A stretch of 53,745 bases of DNA from contig URRQ01000010.1 of the NCBI GenBank assembly GCA_900550235.1, positions 1 to 53,745 on the forward strand, written 5' to 3'. Under the pieces are notes generated by a model. The model was given only the letters and a program-made list of their open reading frames with translations, made no database searches and was not told the origin of the DNA. The translations under genes and the position numbers were made by a program. Each line of letters opens with the position of its first letter. Within the stretch, counting starts at the first letter, position 1. Positions 35,422 through 44,146 of this stretch are shown one piece after another. This DNA is from an uncultured Lachnospiraceae bacterium. GTDB lineage: Bacteria > Bacillota > Clostridia > Lachnospirales > Lachnospiraceae.

Positions 35422-36462
35422 ATGAGAATTCATGAGATCATAAGAGAAAAGCGTCTGGAACAGAAAATGACACAGGAACAATTGGCAGAAAGACTTGGTG
35501 TGTCTGCGCCTGCGGTAAATAAGTGGGAGAAAGCAGCAAGCTATCCGGATATCACGATTTTACCGACGTTGGCAAGGCTTTTGGGAGTGGATTTGAATAC
35601 GTTGTTGTCTTTCAAAGAGGAACTTACGAAAGAAGAAGTAGATCAGTTTATTGGGGAACTTTATCAAATCATACCGGAAAAAGGATTCCAGGCGGTATAC
35701 GAGATGGGGATGGAAAAGCTGGCAGAATATCCAACATGCGATTATCTTTGGTATATGACAGCGCTTACGCTACAAGGCGCGGTTATGATGTTTGTGCCGG
35801 AAGAGTATGAAAGCTATACCGAAAAGTTTGAAAAAATATATGAAAAGCTTACAGATAGCAAGGATGCGGAGATTGCGGAAATTTCCAAGCAAATGCTGTT
35901 TCCTAAGTATATGAGCAATAAAGATTATGAGGCTGCAGAGGTGCTTCTTAATTCTATTCCCAAAAAGCACGTGAATGTAAACCAGCTTCGTGCAAACCTA
36001 TATAAAGAGCAGGGGAAATTAGAAGAAGCCGGAGAACTCTATGAAGGGAAGCTACTGACTGCGGCACAGGATATGGAAATGGCCATGATGGGACTTATGG
36101 ATATTGCAGTAGAAGAAGGAAGAATAGAGGATGCAGAATACATTTTGAAAAAGGCGCAAGCGCTTGTAGATATTGCTGAACAATGGGAATATGGAAAATA
36201 CAGCAATGAATGGGATCTTGCTTATTTGACAAAGGATATTCCGAGATGCATGAAAACATTCGAAGGAATGATGCGGGAAGTGGAAAAGATGTGGGAACTT
36301 CCAAAGTCGCCGCTTTACCGTTATTCGAAACGAAAAAGCGAGGACTCTTCCTTCTGGGAGCAGATGAAGAAAAGTCTCGTCCAATGGGTAAGAGAGGATG
36401 CAGAAGCAGGGTTCTTACGGGAATCGCCGGAATTTATGGAAATACTCAAAAAATATGAGTAG
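35422..36462 (+). CDS. XRE-family regulator with TPR-like C-terminus
   Basis: A 346-residue DNA-binding protein. Residues about 1-60 form a Cro/CI helix-turn-helix (EKRLEQKMTQEQLAERLGVSA, then VNKWEKAASYPDI). The remaining about 280 residues are helical repeats resembling TPRs (for example EEAGELYEGKLLTAAQ), typical of regulators that sense a ligand or peptide through the repeats. The frame opens at GTG 35386, but ATG 35422 has AAGGAGG (35406-35412) 9 bases upstream. Its targets are unknown. It stands alone, with an imperfect inverted repeat upstream. Confidence 0.85.
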   Translation: MRIHEIIREKRLEQKMTQEQLAERLGVSAPAVNKWEKAASYPDITILPTLARLLGVDLNTLLSFKEELTKEEVDQFIGELYQIIPEKGFQAVYEMGMEKLAEYPTCDYLWYMTALTLQGAVMMFVPEEYESYTEKFEKIYEKLTDSKDAEIAEISKQMLFPKYMSNKDYEAAEVLLNSIPKKHVNVNQLRANLYKEQGKLEEAGELYEGKLLTAAQDMEMAMMGLMDIAVEEGRIEDAEYILKKAQALVDIAEQWEYGKYSNEWDLAYLTKDIPRCMKTFEGMMREVEKMWELPKSPLYRYSKRKSEDSSFWEQMKKSLVQWVREDAEAGFLRESPEFMEILKKYE

Positions 36463-36501
36463 TGAAAAAGCAAGAAAGAGCATAAGAAATAGGTAAGAGA
36501 A

Positions 36502-36531
36502 GAGCCGGATAGTACGAGTATTATCCGGCTC
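36502..36531 (+). other. Hairpin after the XRE-TPR gene
   Basis: GAGCCGGATA (36502-36511) pairs perfectly with TATCCGGCTC (36522-36531), but no T run follows. It may be a weak terminator or an mRNA-stabilising end. Confidence 0.55.
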
Positions 36532-36551
36532 GTATACTGTAATAGATACCC

Positions 36552-36580
36552 TTGTGAAAAGAAGGGAGATATGTTATACT
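36552..36580 (+). promoter_or_regulatory. Promoter of the Rpn-type nuclease gene
   Basis: TTGTGA (36552-36557), 17 bases, TATACT (36575-36580), with TGT directly before the -10 (extended -10). Transcription would start near 36587, exactly where a structured leader begins. Confidence 0.75.
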
Positions 36581-36586
36581 CACATC

Positions 36587-36766
36587 ACAAATCAAGATTT
36601 CTAACATTCTTTCATTCTAAAGTATCTGTGACGCTCGTCACACAGAAAATCAGATTTGTAATTTATATAGAAAGTAGGTGAAGCCTATGAAGGGAGTTTC
36701 TGTCTAAGAGTCTGTGCTTAGTCTTGTTTGTATACTGATATTTTGCTAAAATAAAGGAGGAACTTC
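36587..36766 (+). promoter_or_regulatory. Structured 180-nt leader of the Rpn gene with a six-codon reading frame
   Basis: ACAAATC (36587-36593) pairs with GATTTGT (36653-36659). Inside this is a second hairpin, TCTGTGACG (36625-36633) with CGTCACACAGA (36636-36646), which has a two-base bulge. Downstream, AGGTG (36676-36680) precedes a tiny frame at 36687-36707 encoding MKGVSV. The Rpn binding site AAGGAGG follows at about 36755. It could be a cis-regulatory leader, but no known riboswitch family was recognised. This also accounts for the gene-free stretch 36463-36766. Confidence 0.45.
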
Positions 36767-37687
36767 ATGAATAATTATAAATTGAATACGAAGTATAAAG
36801 ATTGTTTGTTCCGTCTGATCTTTCACGAAAAGAAAGAACTGTTGGAACTTTATAATGCGGTAAATGAGAGCCATTATACAAATCCGGATGATCTGGAGAT
36901 TCGAACAATAGAAGATGTGGTGTATATGGGAATGAGGAATGATCTGTCTTTTATTATCGGAGATGAGATGAATCTCTATGAACACCAAAGCACATTTAGT
37001 CCAAACCTCCCGTTGCGCGGATTATTCTATTTTTCTTCCGTATATAAGGCTTACATCGAACCGGTGAAACATAAGTTATATTCAGATTCCAAGCTGCAGA
37101 TTCCGTTTCCGCAGTACATTATATTTTACAATGGGATTGAAGAAAAGCCGGAACGTCAGGAATTAAAGCTCAGTACACTTTTTGTAGGGAATGGGAAAGG
37201 GAAAAATCCGGCGTTGGAATGTACGGCATTGGTATTGAATGTGAATTATGGGAAGAATAAAGAATTGATGGAACGATGCAGGACGCTAAAAGAATACGCG
37301 CAGTTTGTTGCAATTATTCGCAGAAATCTTGCGGAAGGAATAAATCATCAAGAGGCAGTGGAATGGGCAGTAGATGAATGTATTCGGAAAGATATTCTTG
37401 CCAATGTACTTCGTAGGAATAGGAGCGAGATCGTGGATAATATTTTAACAGAATGGGATGAAAATGAATATCGAGATTTTTTGAAAAAAGAATCGCTAGA
37501 AGACGGTATTAAGATTGGCGAAGCAAGAGGTGAGAAGCGGGGAGAAAAGAGGGGAATTGTCGGCGGAACGATTCAAACCTGTAAGGATTTTCAACTTACA
37601 ATGGAAGAAACTTTGTCGAAGATTATAAAAGACTTCTCTTTGGGGGAAGAGGAAGCGAAACAGTACATGGAAGAATATTGGAAGTAA
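36767..37687 (+). CDS. Rpn family PD-(D/E)XK nuclease / putative transposase
   Basis: A 306-residue protein of the Rpn (YhgA-like, recombination-promoting nuclease) family. The nuclease core shows D59 in MRNDLSFII and the E72-H73-Q74-S motif in NLYEHQSTFS, typical of the PD-(D/E)XK catalytic site of this family. The C-terminal third is helical, with the Gly/Arg-rich stretch GEARGEKRGEKRG common in Rpn proteins. RpnA-E of E. coli promote RecA-independent recombination, but the biological role is poorly known. Clostridial genomes usually carry many paralogues. AAGGAGG precedes the ATG. Single gene with a structured leader. Confidence 0.85.
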   Translation: MNNYKLNTKYKDCLFRLIFHEKKELLELYNAVNESHYTNPDDLEIRTIEDVVYMGMRNDLSFIIGDEMNLYEHQSTFSPNLPLRGLFYFSSVYKAYIEPVKHKLYSDSKLQIPFPQYIIFYNGIEEKPERQELKLSTLFVGNGKGKNPALECTALVLNVNYGKNKELMERCRTLKEYAQFVAIIRRNLAEGINHQEAVEWAVDECIRKDILANVLRRNRSEIVDNILTEWDENEYRDFLKKESLEDGIKIGEARGEKRGEKRGIVGGTIQTCKDFQLTMEETLSKIIKDFSLGEEEAKQYMEEYWK

Positions 37688-37737
37688 AAAACTGAATACA
37701 GCGTTGTAGTATAAAATGCATAAGCAGCGGATATAGT

Positions 37738-37771
37738 AAAAGAGTAGAAATGTTCAAATTCTACTCTTTTT
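37738..37771 (+). terminator. Terminator after the Rpn gene
   Basis: AAAGAGTAGAA pairs with TTCTACTCTTT around a 9-base loop, followed by Ts. The -35 of the next promoter begins within the final Ts. Confidence 0.9.
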
Positions 37772-37798
37772 GTTTATGAAATAGGAGTCCTTTATAAT
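37770..37798 (+). promoter_or_regulatory. Promoter of the DUF6512 gene
   Basis: TTGTTT (37770-37775), 17 bases, TATAAT (37793-37798), starting in the T tract of the preceding terminator. Confidence 0.65.
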
Positions 37799-37860
37799 TC
37801 CTATTCCATAAAACACACTTTGTGTGAAGATGCACATTCTAATTAAGAGGGAGGCTGATT

Positions 37861-38373
37861 ATGAGTAAAAGGGAACGAATTTATATGTATGCAGGAACAG
37901 TGATTGCATTTGGTTTGTGCAGTCTGTTTCATTTTGCATATGACTTTCTCGGAAGACCTTTTTGGCTGGAAGGATTCTTTCCAATCAGCGAAAGCATCTG
38001 GGAACATTTGAAACTTCCTTTTTTTAGTTTGATGCTTCTAAATGTGATACCTTGGTGTGGGTTGGTGAAAAGATGTACGTGGAAAGAAAGATTATTATTT
38101 GCGGCTTTTCAGAATGAAGTGACGATGTTCGTGGTTGTATTTGGGTATTATGGTATCAAAGGTGGATTGGGAAAAGAAGGCTTATGGATAGACTTGAGTT
38201 TGCTATTTCTAGGATTGCTTTGGGCGCTTGCAATCTCGGTGTTTTTTAGAAAATATCTTGTTTTCATTCCGTCTTGGATAAAGAATTATTTTTTTATAAA
38301 AGCAATTATAATGTTTGTACTGTTTTGGATTTTTTCTTTTTATATACCCCATTATCCGATTTTTCAAATATGA
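37861..38373 (+). CDS. DUF6512 family membrane protein
   Basis: Small polytopic membrane protein of 170 residues with about five hydrophobic segments. These include IYMYAGTVIAFGLCSLFHF at the N-terminus and KAIIMFVLFWIFSFYIPHY at the C-terminus. The conserved motif PISESIWEHLKLPFF between segments 1 and 2 matches the DUF6512 family of Firmicutes, which has no known function. AGGGAGG precedes the ATG. It is flanked by a promoter and a terminator, so it is transcribed alone. There is no evidence linking it to the neighbouring hydroxylase cluster. Confidence 0.75.
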   Translation: MSKRERIYMYAGTVIAFGLCSLFHFAYDFLGRPFWLEGFFPISESIWEHLKLPFFSLMLLNVIPWCGLVKRCTWKERLLFAAFQNEVTMFVVVFGYYGIKGGLGKEGLWIDLSLLFLGLLWALAISVFFRKYLVFIPSWIKNYFFIKAIIMFVLFWIFSFYIPHYPIFQI

Positions 38374-38400
38374 AAAAGAGACAATATTCCTTTTTTTCTG

Positions 38401-38429
38401 CGCAACAGTTTCCAATTGTTGCGTTTTTC
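38401..38429 (+). terminator. Terminator after the DUF6512 gene
   Basis: CGCAACA (38401-38407) pairs with TGTTGCG (38417-38423), followed by five Ts. Confidence 0.8.
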
Positions 38430-38448
38430 TATTAGCATATGGTATAAT
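38419..38448 (+). promoter_or_regulatory. Promoter of the molybdenum hydroxylase operon
   Basis: TTGCGT (38419-38424), 18 bases, TATAAT (38443-38448). The -35 lies in the downstream arm of the terminator hairpin, so terminator and promoter overlap. Confidence 0.6.
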
Positions 38449-38495
38449 TGATTATAAGTATGTGATGTTATATCAGATGTGGGAGGAGGATTTTC

Positions 38496-39275
38496 TTGAT
38501 TACAATTAGTAATTATGTCAAGGCTGAGAGTTTGGAACAGGCGTATGAGTTGAATCAAAAGAGAACAAACAGAGTTCTTGGCGGAATGATGTGGATGCGC
38601 CTTTCAAAAGGACGAGTACAGACAGCCATTGACTTATCAGGACTTGGATTAGATCAGATAGAAGAAAGTGATGAAGAATTTAGAATAGGATGTATGTGTT
38701 CTTTGCGGAGTTTGGAGCTTCATAAAGGATTGAATACATATTTTCAGAACGCGATAAAAGAAAGTGTACGTCATATTGTAGGAGTACAATTCCGCAATGG
38801 AGCGACAGTTGGTGGAAGTATTTTCGGAAGATTTGGGTTTTCTGATGTATTGACTTGCTTTTTAGCATTGGATTCTTATGTAGAACTTTATAAAGGCGGT
38901 ATCGTTTCGTTGGCTGATTTTGTGAAAATGGAACGGGATCATGATATTCTTGTTCGTATTATATTAAAGAAAAATGATTGCAAAGTTCGTTATATCACAG
39001 AGAGAGCGACGGCAACAGATTTCCCGATCATTGCATGTGCGGTTTCTCATGTAGGGGAAGCTTGGAAGGTTGCGGTTGGAGCAAGACCGATGAAAGCAGA
39101 TTTGGTAACAGAAAATACTGTACTTCATACACCGGAAGAAGCAGAAGGTTTTGCAAAGAGAATGGCAGAATCATTTCCTTATGGCACGAATATGCGTGGA
39201 AGTAAGGAATATAGACAGCGTTTGGCAGAGGTGTTGATCAAACGCGCAGTTCAGTCATTGATGGAGGAAGGATAA
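38496..39275 (+). CDS. FAD-binding subunit of a xanthine-dehydrogenase-type hydroxylase
   Basis: Medium subunit, 259 residues, of a molybdenum hydroxylase. It carries FAD and passes electrons to NAD or another acceptor. The FAD-binding pattern is GGMMWMRL near residue 30 and the VQFRNGATVGGSIFGRFGFSD segment near 100. The start is TTG at 38496. GGAGGAGG at 38482-38489 lies 6 bases upstream, and the sequence aligns with the family from its first residue (ITISNYVKAESLEEA-like). It opens the operon. The next subunit starts directly after its stop codon. Confidence 0.9.
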   Translation: MITISNYVKAESLEQAYELNQKRTNRVLGGMMWMRLSKGRVQTAIDLSGLGLDQIEESDEEFRIGCMCSLRSLELHKGLNTYFQNAIKESVRHIVGVQFRNGATVGGSIFGRFGFSDVLTCFLALDSYVELYKGGIVSLADFVKMERDHDILVRIILKKNDCKVRYITERATATDFPIIACAVSHVGEAWKVAVGARPMKADLVTENTVLHTPEEAEGFAKRMAESFPYGTNMRGSKEYRQRLAEVLIKRAVQSLMEEG

Positions 39276-39737
39276 ATGGAAGTAAAGTTTATTTTGAATA
39301 GAAAACCAGTCACAGCCTCTATAGATGCAGATATGACGTTATTGAATCTCGTAAGAGAAAAGGGCTGTTATAGTGTCAAATGTGGATGTGAAACAACGAA
39401 CTGTGGTCTGTGTACCGTGTGGGTAGATGGGAAACCACAGTTATCCTGCGCTATGTTGGCGGCAAGAGTAGACGGAAAAGAAGTGACAACTTTGGAAGGA
39501 CTTCAGGAGGAAGCAGCAGAGTTTGGAGCATTTCTTGCAAGAGAAGGAGCGGAACAATGTGGTTTCTGTTCTCCGGGATTTATTATGAATGTGCTTGCAA
39601 TGGTAAGAGAGTTGGAAGATCCGACAACAGAAGAGATCAAAGAGTATTTAGAGGGAAATCTTTGCCGCTGTACAGGATATATGGGACAGTTGCGTGCAAT
39701 TCAGAAATATTTAGAGATGAAAAAGGGGGACGAATAA
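39276..39737 (+). CDS. [2Fe-2S] subunit of the molybdenum hydroxylase
   Basis: Small subunit of 153 residues with two iron-sulfur clusters that wire the molybdenum site to FAD. The plant-ferredoxin-type cluster uses CGCETTNCGLCTVW and a later Cys in LSCAML. The second, all-helical cluster uses CGFCSPGFIMN and NLCRCTGY. The start codon follows the FAD subunit stop directly and GGAGG lies just before it. The large subunit starts directly after its stop codon, so the three subunits should be made in equal amounts. Confidence 0.95.
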   Translation: MEVKFILNRKPVTASIDADMTLLNLVREKGCYSVKCGCETTNCGLCTVWVDGKPQLSCAMLAARVDGKEVTTLEGLQEEAAEFGAFLAREGAEQCGFCSPGFIMNVLAMVRELEDPTTEEIKEYLEGNLCRCTGYMGQLRAIQKYLEMKKGDE

Positions 39738-42020
39738 ATGAAGATGGTAAATCAAGCAGTACCGAAAGTAGACTCCCAAGCTCTTGTAACCGGAAAGCCG
39801 GTATATACCGATGACATTGCGCCGAAGGATTGCCTTATCGTGAAAGTGTTTCGTAGTCCTCATGCGCATGCGCTGATTAAAAATATCAATACAGAGATTG
39901 CGATGAAAGTACCTGGGATAGAATGTGTACTCACTTATAAAGATTGTCCGAACAAACGATTTACAATGGCGGGACAGACCTATCCTGAACCAAGTCCATA
40001 TGACAGATTGATTTTGGATCAAAGGGTGCGCTTCGTAGGAGATGCGGTTGCGATTGTTGCAGGGGAAACAGAGGCTGCAGTCAATAAGGCAATGAAGATG
40101 ATCAAAGTAGAATATGAAGTGCTAGAACCGCTTTTGGATTTCCGAAAAGCGAAGGACAATGAAATATTGGTACATCCTGAAGATAACTGGGAAAGTCTTT
40201 GTCCGGTGGGAGCAGACAATAAGAGAAACCTCTGTGCGCATGGCGAAGAGGGAGACGGAGATATTGAGAAAGTATTTGAAAAATGTGACTATATCGTAGA
40301 AGAGACGTATCACACAAAAGCCAATCAGCAGACGATGATGGAGACGTTCCGGACTTATACTTATATGGATTTGTATGGAAGATTGAATGTCGTTGCATCT
40401 ACACAGGTAACCTTCCATGTAAGAAGAATTCTTTCACATGCTTTGGATATTCCAAAATCACAGATCCGTGTCATCAAGCCGCGTATCGGTGGAGGATTCG
40501 GTGCAAAACAGACCGTTGTAGCAGAAGTTTATCCGGCGCTTGTTACTATGAAAACAGGAAAGCCGGCAAAAATTATCTATACAAGAGAAGAGTCTATGAT
40601 CGCCTCTTCACCGAGACATGAAATGGAGATCACGGTTCGTATTGGAGCAACGAAAGATGGAATAATCAAAGCCATTGATATGTACACGTTATCCAATACG
40701 GGAGCTTTTGGTGAACATGGTCCGACAACGGTAGGTCTGACCGGTCACAAGGGAATTCCACTTTATGGTACACCGGAGGCATTTCGTTTTACATATGATG
40801 TTGTATACACTAACGTCATGTCAGCTGGAGCGTACCGTGGATATGGTGCGACACAGGGGATATTCGCCGTTGAGTCAGCGGTAGATGAACTTGCTGCAAA
40901 AATGGGCATGAATCCGGCAGAAATCCGTGAGAAAAACATGGTAAGAGAAGGTCAGGTAATGCCGGCTTATTATGGTGAAACAGCCAATAGCTGTGCGTTA
41001 GATCGCTGTTTTGCAAAAGCAAAAGAGATGATTGGCTGGGATGAGAAATATCCGGCAAGAGATATGGGGAATGGTAAAGTAAGAGCGGTAGGCGCGTCTC
41101 TTGCGATGCAGGGTTCTTCCATTTCCTTTGTGGATAATGCATCTGTGGCAATCAAAGTGAATGATGATGGATTCTATAGCTTGATGATCGGTGCGTCCGA
41201 TATGGGAACAGGATGCGACACAATTTTAGCACAGATGGCAGCAGATTGTTTGGAATGCGACATGGATAATATCATCGTATCGGGAGTAGATACTGACGTC
41301 TCTCCGTATGATTCCGGTTCTTATGCATCTAGTACCACATATTTGACAGGAATGGCCGTTGCGAAAACTTGTGAATCGCTGGTTGCAAAAATTATAGAAA
41401 AAGGTGCAAGCTACATCGAGTGTCCGAAAGAAGAAGCGGAATTTGACGGAAAAAAGGTATTCCATAGAGAAAGCGGAAAAGAGATTTCCTTGAAGGATAT
41501 TGGAAATAGGGCTATGACAGATAACAATGAAGCGTTATATGCGTCAGAATCTTGCTCGTCACCTGTATCTCCACCTCCGTTTATGGCGGGAATCGCAGAA
41601 GTGGAAGTAGACAAAGAAACAGGACATATTGAGTTGATCGATTATGTGGCAGTAGTGGATTGTGGAACAGTTGTGAATCCGTCTTTGGCAAGAGTGCAGA
41701 CAGAAGGTGGTATTGCACAGGGAATTGGAATGGCTCTATATGAAGATGTAGTTTATGATAGAGCAGGAAACGGAAGAAATTATAGTAATTCTTTCATGCA
41801 GTATAAGATTCCAAGCCGTTTGGATGTAGGGAAAATTCGTGTGGACTTTGAAAGCAGTTATGAGCCTACGAGCCCATTCGGTGCAAAATCCATTGGTGAA
41901 ATTGTAATCAACACGCCTTCACCGGCAATTGCCAATGCAGTTTACAATGCGGTAGGAGTACGTGTGCGTGAACTTCCTATTACAGCAGAGAAAGTATATT
42001 GGGGCATGAATCAATCATGA
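39738..42020 (+). CDS. Molybdopterin-binding catalytic subunit (xanthine dehydrogenase-like)
   Basis: Large subunit of 760 residues that hydroxylates a substrate (likely a purine) at the molybdenum centre. Family motifs are GGGFGAKQ (around 250), AYRGYGATQG (around 355, substrate-binding Arg), SDMGTGCDTILAQMAADCL (around 480) and the C-terminal GAKSIGEIVINTP with the catalytic Glu. No in-frame UGA exists. Selenium in this class is a labile ligand at molybdenum, not selenocysteine. Selenium dependence is inferred from the YqeB and YqeC genes downstream, and xanthine as substrate from xpt and the permease nearby. Nicotinate or another N-heterocycle remains possible. Confidence 0.88.
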   Translation: MKMVNQAVPKVDSQALVTGKPVYTDDIAPKDCLIVKVFRSPHAHALIKNINTEIAMKVPGIECVLTYKDCPNKRFTMAGQTYPEPSPYDRLILDQRVRFVGDAVAIVAGETEAAVNKAMKMIKVEYEVLEPLLDFRKAKDNEILVHPEDNWESLCPVGADNKRNLCAHGEEGDGDIEKVFEKCDYIVEETYHTKANQQTMMETFRTYTYMDLYGRLNVVASTQVTFHVRRILSHALDIPKSQIRVIKPRIGGGFGAKQTVVAEVYPALVTMKTGKPAKIIYTREESMIASSPRHEMEITVRIGATKDGIIKAIDMYTLSNTGAFGEHGPTTVGLTGHKGIPLYGTPEAFRFTYDVVYTNVMSAGAYRGYGATQGIFAVESAVDELAAKMGMNPAEIREKNMVREGQVMPAYYGETANSCALDRCFAKAKEMIGWDEKYPARDMGNGKVRAVGASLAMQGSSISFVDNASVAIKVNDDGFYSLMIGASDMGTGCDTILAQMAADCLECDMDNIIVSGVDTDVSPYDSGSYASSTTYLTGMAVAKTCESLVAKIIEKGASYIECPKEEAEFDGKKVFHRESGKEISLKDIGNRAMTDNNEALYASESCSSPVSPPPFMAGIAEVEVDKETGHIELIDYVAVVDCGTVVNPSLARVQTEGGIAQGIGMALYEDVVYDRAGNGRNYSNSFMQYKIPSRLDVGKIRVDFESSYEPTSPFGAKSIGEIVINTPSPAIANAVYNAVGVRVRELPITAEKVYWGMNQS

Positions 42021-43390
42021 AAATACATTTGATTTTACTGGCGGCTGGAAACAGCCGCCGCTTTGGTGGGAATAAGTTGGTCTCTTTTTTGAATGGGAAA
42101 CCATTGTATCAATATTTGACAGATCGTTTAGAAAAGATGAAATTGCCCTTTTTGGGAGAAAAAATCATAGTAAGTCAGTATGAAGAGATATTAAATGATA
42201 GAGAAAACAACTATATTACAGTAGAGAATAAACACCCGGAATATGGAATCTCGTATTCTATTTCTCTGGGCTTGCACACGTTGATAGAGCATGGTGCAGA
42301 CGAGGAAGATGCAGTATGCTTTTTTGTATGTGATCAACCTTATTTAAGCAGAAATACGATTGAGCAGTTCTTAAGAGGGTATCAGCTTTCGGGAAAAGGA
42401 ATTGGCTGTGTAGGTGCAGGAGAACGATTGGGAAATCCTGTTGTATTTCAGATGTGCTATGTGAAGGAATTACTCTCTTTAACCGAAGATACGGGAGGAA
42501 AAGCTGTTGTTAAGAAACATCTGGACGATCTATATGTTTATCAGGTTGAGAAAGAAGAGCTGGAAGATATTGATTATCGGAAAAAGCCGCTTGTGATTGT
42601 ACGCGGAGCAGGTGACCTTGCAAGTGGTGTGATCTATCGAATGTACCGAGAAGGATATCGTGTTCTTGCATTGGAAACAGAAAAACCGGCGTGTATTCGA
42701 AGACAGGTTGCGTATGGAGAAGCGGTCTATGATGGGAAAACAGAAGTAGAAGGAGTGACAGCAGTTCGTATCTCAAAATGGAAGGAGATGGAGATCTGCT
42801 GGTCCGAGGGAGTGATTCCGATTTTGATAGACGAAAGTGGAAACTCGATAGAACGATTGAAACCGGAAATTGTGATTGATGCGATACTTGCCAAGAAAAA
42901 TCTAGGGACAACGAAAAATATGGCGCCACTTACAATCGGACTTGGACCTGGATTTACGGCAGGAGAAGATGTCGACATTGTAATAGAAACGATGCGTGGA
43001 GATACTCTTGGGAAAGTCTATCATCAAGGAAGAGCGCTTCCGAATACCGGAGTTCCGGGAATGATTGCCGGTTATGCAAAGGAACGGGTCATTCATGCTC
43101 CTGCGAATGGAAAGATGCATGCAGTTCATGAAATTGGCGATATTGTAAAAAAAGGAGAATTACTTGCCTATGTAGGAGAAACTCCGGTTTATGCAACGAT
43201 TGATGGAATACTGCGTGGAATGATTCGGGAAAACTATGAGGTGACAAAGGGATTGAAAATTATGGATATCGATCCACGTATTTCAGAGTTGAACCAGTGT
43301 TTTTTGATATCAGACAAAGCAAAGAAGATTGCCAACAGTGTATATGAGACGGTAAAACATTGGGAAAAGGGGCAAGAAGATGTTTTATGA
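42017..43390 (+). CDS. YgfJ-like nucleotidyltransferase fused to YqeB
   Basis: A 457-residue two-domain maturation protein. Residues about 1-186 form a MobA/MocA-type nucleotidyltransferase of the YgfJ group (LILLAAGNSRRFGGNK, CDQPYL, GNPVVF). They probably attach a nucleotide to molybdopterin. Residues about 190-457 are YqeB, a protein found with selenium-dependent molybdenum hydroxylases (VIVRGAGDLASGVIYRMY). In E. coli the two are separate genes. The start is ATG 42017, overlapping the preceding stop as ATGA, so translation is coupled. An earlier TTG at 41999 lacks a binding site. The fusion is clear from one unbroken frame. Confidence 0.88.
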   Translation: MKIHLILLAAGNSRRFGGNKLVSFLNGKPLYQYLTDRLEKMKLPFLGEKIIVSQYEEILNDRENNYITVENKHPEYGISYSISLGLHTLIEHGADEEDAVCFFVCDQPYLSRNTIEQFLRGYQLSGKGIGCVGAGERLGNPVVFQMCYVKELLSLTEDTGGKAVVKKHLDDLYVYQVEKEELEDIDYRKKPLVIVRGAGDLASGVIYRMYREGYRVLALETEKPACIRRQVAYGEAVYDGKTEVEGVTAVRISKWKEMEICWSEGVIPILIDESGNSIERLKPEIVIDAILAKKNLGTTKNMAPLTIGLGPGFTAGEDVDIVIETMRGDTLGKVYHQGRALPNTGVPGMIAGYAKERVIHAPANGKMHAVHEIGDIVKKGELLAYVGETPVYATIDGILRGMIRENYEVTKGLKIMDIDPRISELNQCFLISDKAKKIANSVYETVKHWEKGQEDVL

Positions 43391-44060
43391 TCTAGGACAT
43401 AAAAAGGAATATTCTTCCTTCTTGGAGGCTCTTTCGTGGAAGTTTGAAAAACCTCAGCTGGTTGCTGTTGTCGGGGCAGGCGGTAAAACGACGCTCATCC
43501 ACATGTTAGCAGAGGAACTGTCTGCCTTGGGATATCGTGTGGTGATCACAACTACAACCCACATGATGAAACCGGAACGAGACTGCTATGAATGGGAAGA
43601 TATGCCTGAATTACAGCCAGGAGATGTAATCTATCTGGGTGCAGATTGCGGAAATGGTAAAATTATGAAACCAAAAGAATTATCCTTTGTCACATTAAAA
43701 GAACGAGCAGACCTGATTCTTGTGGAAGCAGATGGTTCGAAAAAGATGCCGCTGAAAGTACCGGCAGAACACGAACCGGTGATTCCAAAAGAGACAGACC
43801 TTGTAATAGGGGTCTTGGGATATCATAGTGTAGGGAGATGTTTGAAAGAAGTTTCTCATAGAGTTGCAGATGTCGAAGCTTTTTTACAAAAAAAGGGAGA
43901 GGATTTGGTCACAGTAGAAGATTTGAAAGCCATATCATTCCATAAACAGGGGCTTTTGAAACAAGTAAAAAGTCCTTATCGAATCATTTGGAATCGCTGG
44001 AATCATGAGGAGATAGAGTGGGATAGGGAAGAATCATTAATATTGTGTGAAGAAAAATGA
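43380..44060 (+). CDS. yqeC: Selenium-dependent hydroxylase accessory protein YqeC
   Basis: YqeC-family P-loop protein of 226 residues, cytoplasmic. The nucleotide site VVGAGGKTTLI lies at residues 31-41, followed by VITTTTHMM and a central ILVEADGSKKMPLKVPAEHEPVIP, the family hallmark. In other genomes yqeC keeps company with yqeB and selD. It is thought to help insert selenium into the molybdenum cofactor, though the reaction is unproven. It overlaps the YgfJ-YqeB gene by 11 bases. selD itself is not in the window. Confidence 0.9.
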   Translation: MFYDLGHKKEYSSFLEALSWKFEKPQLVAVVGAGGKTTLIHMLAEELSALGYRVVITTTTHMMKPERDCYEWEDMPELQPGDVIYLGADCGNGKIMKPKELSFVTLKERADLILVEADGSKKMPLKVPAEHEPVIPKETDLVIGVLGYHSVGRCLKEVSHRVADVEAFLQKKGEDLVTVEDLKAISFHKQGLLKQVKSPYRIIWNRWNHEEIEWDREESLILCEEK

Positions 44061-44146
44061 TTTTTCTACATCTTTATAGAGAAATGTGTTAAGATACAAT
44101 CTAGATAACAATAAGATAAAATGTACGATACGGGGAGGTAGCAATT

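Noticed and set aside
36724..36752. TTGTTT-17-TAAAAT as a promoter for the Rpn gene
   Set aside because: The transcript would start inside the ribosome binding site. The extended -10 promoter at 36552-36580 is better.
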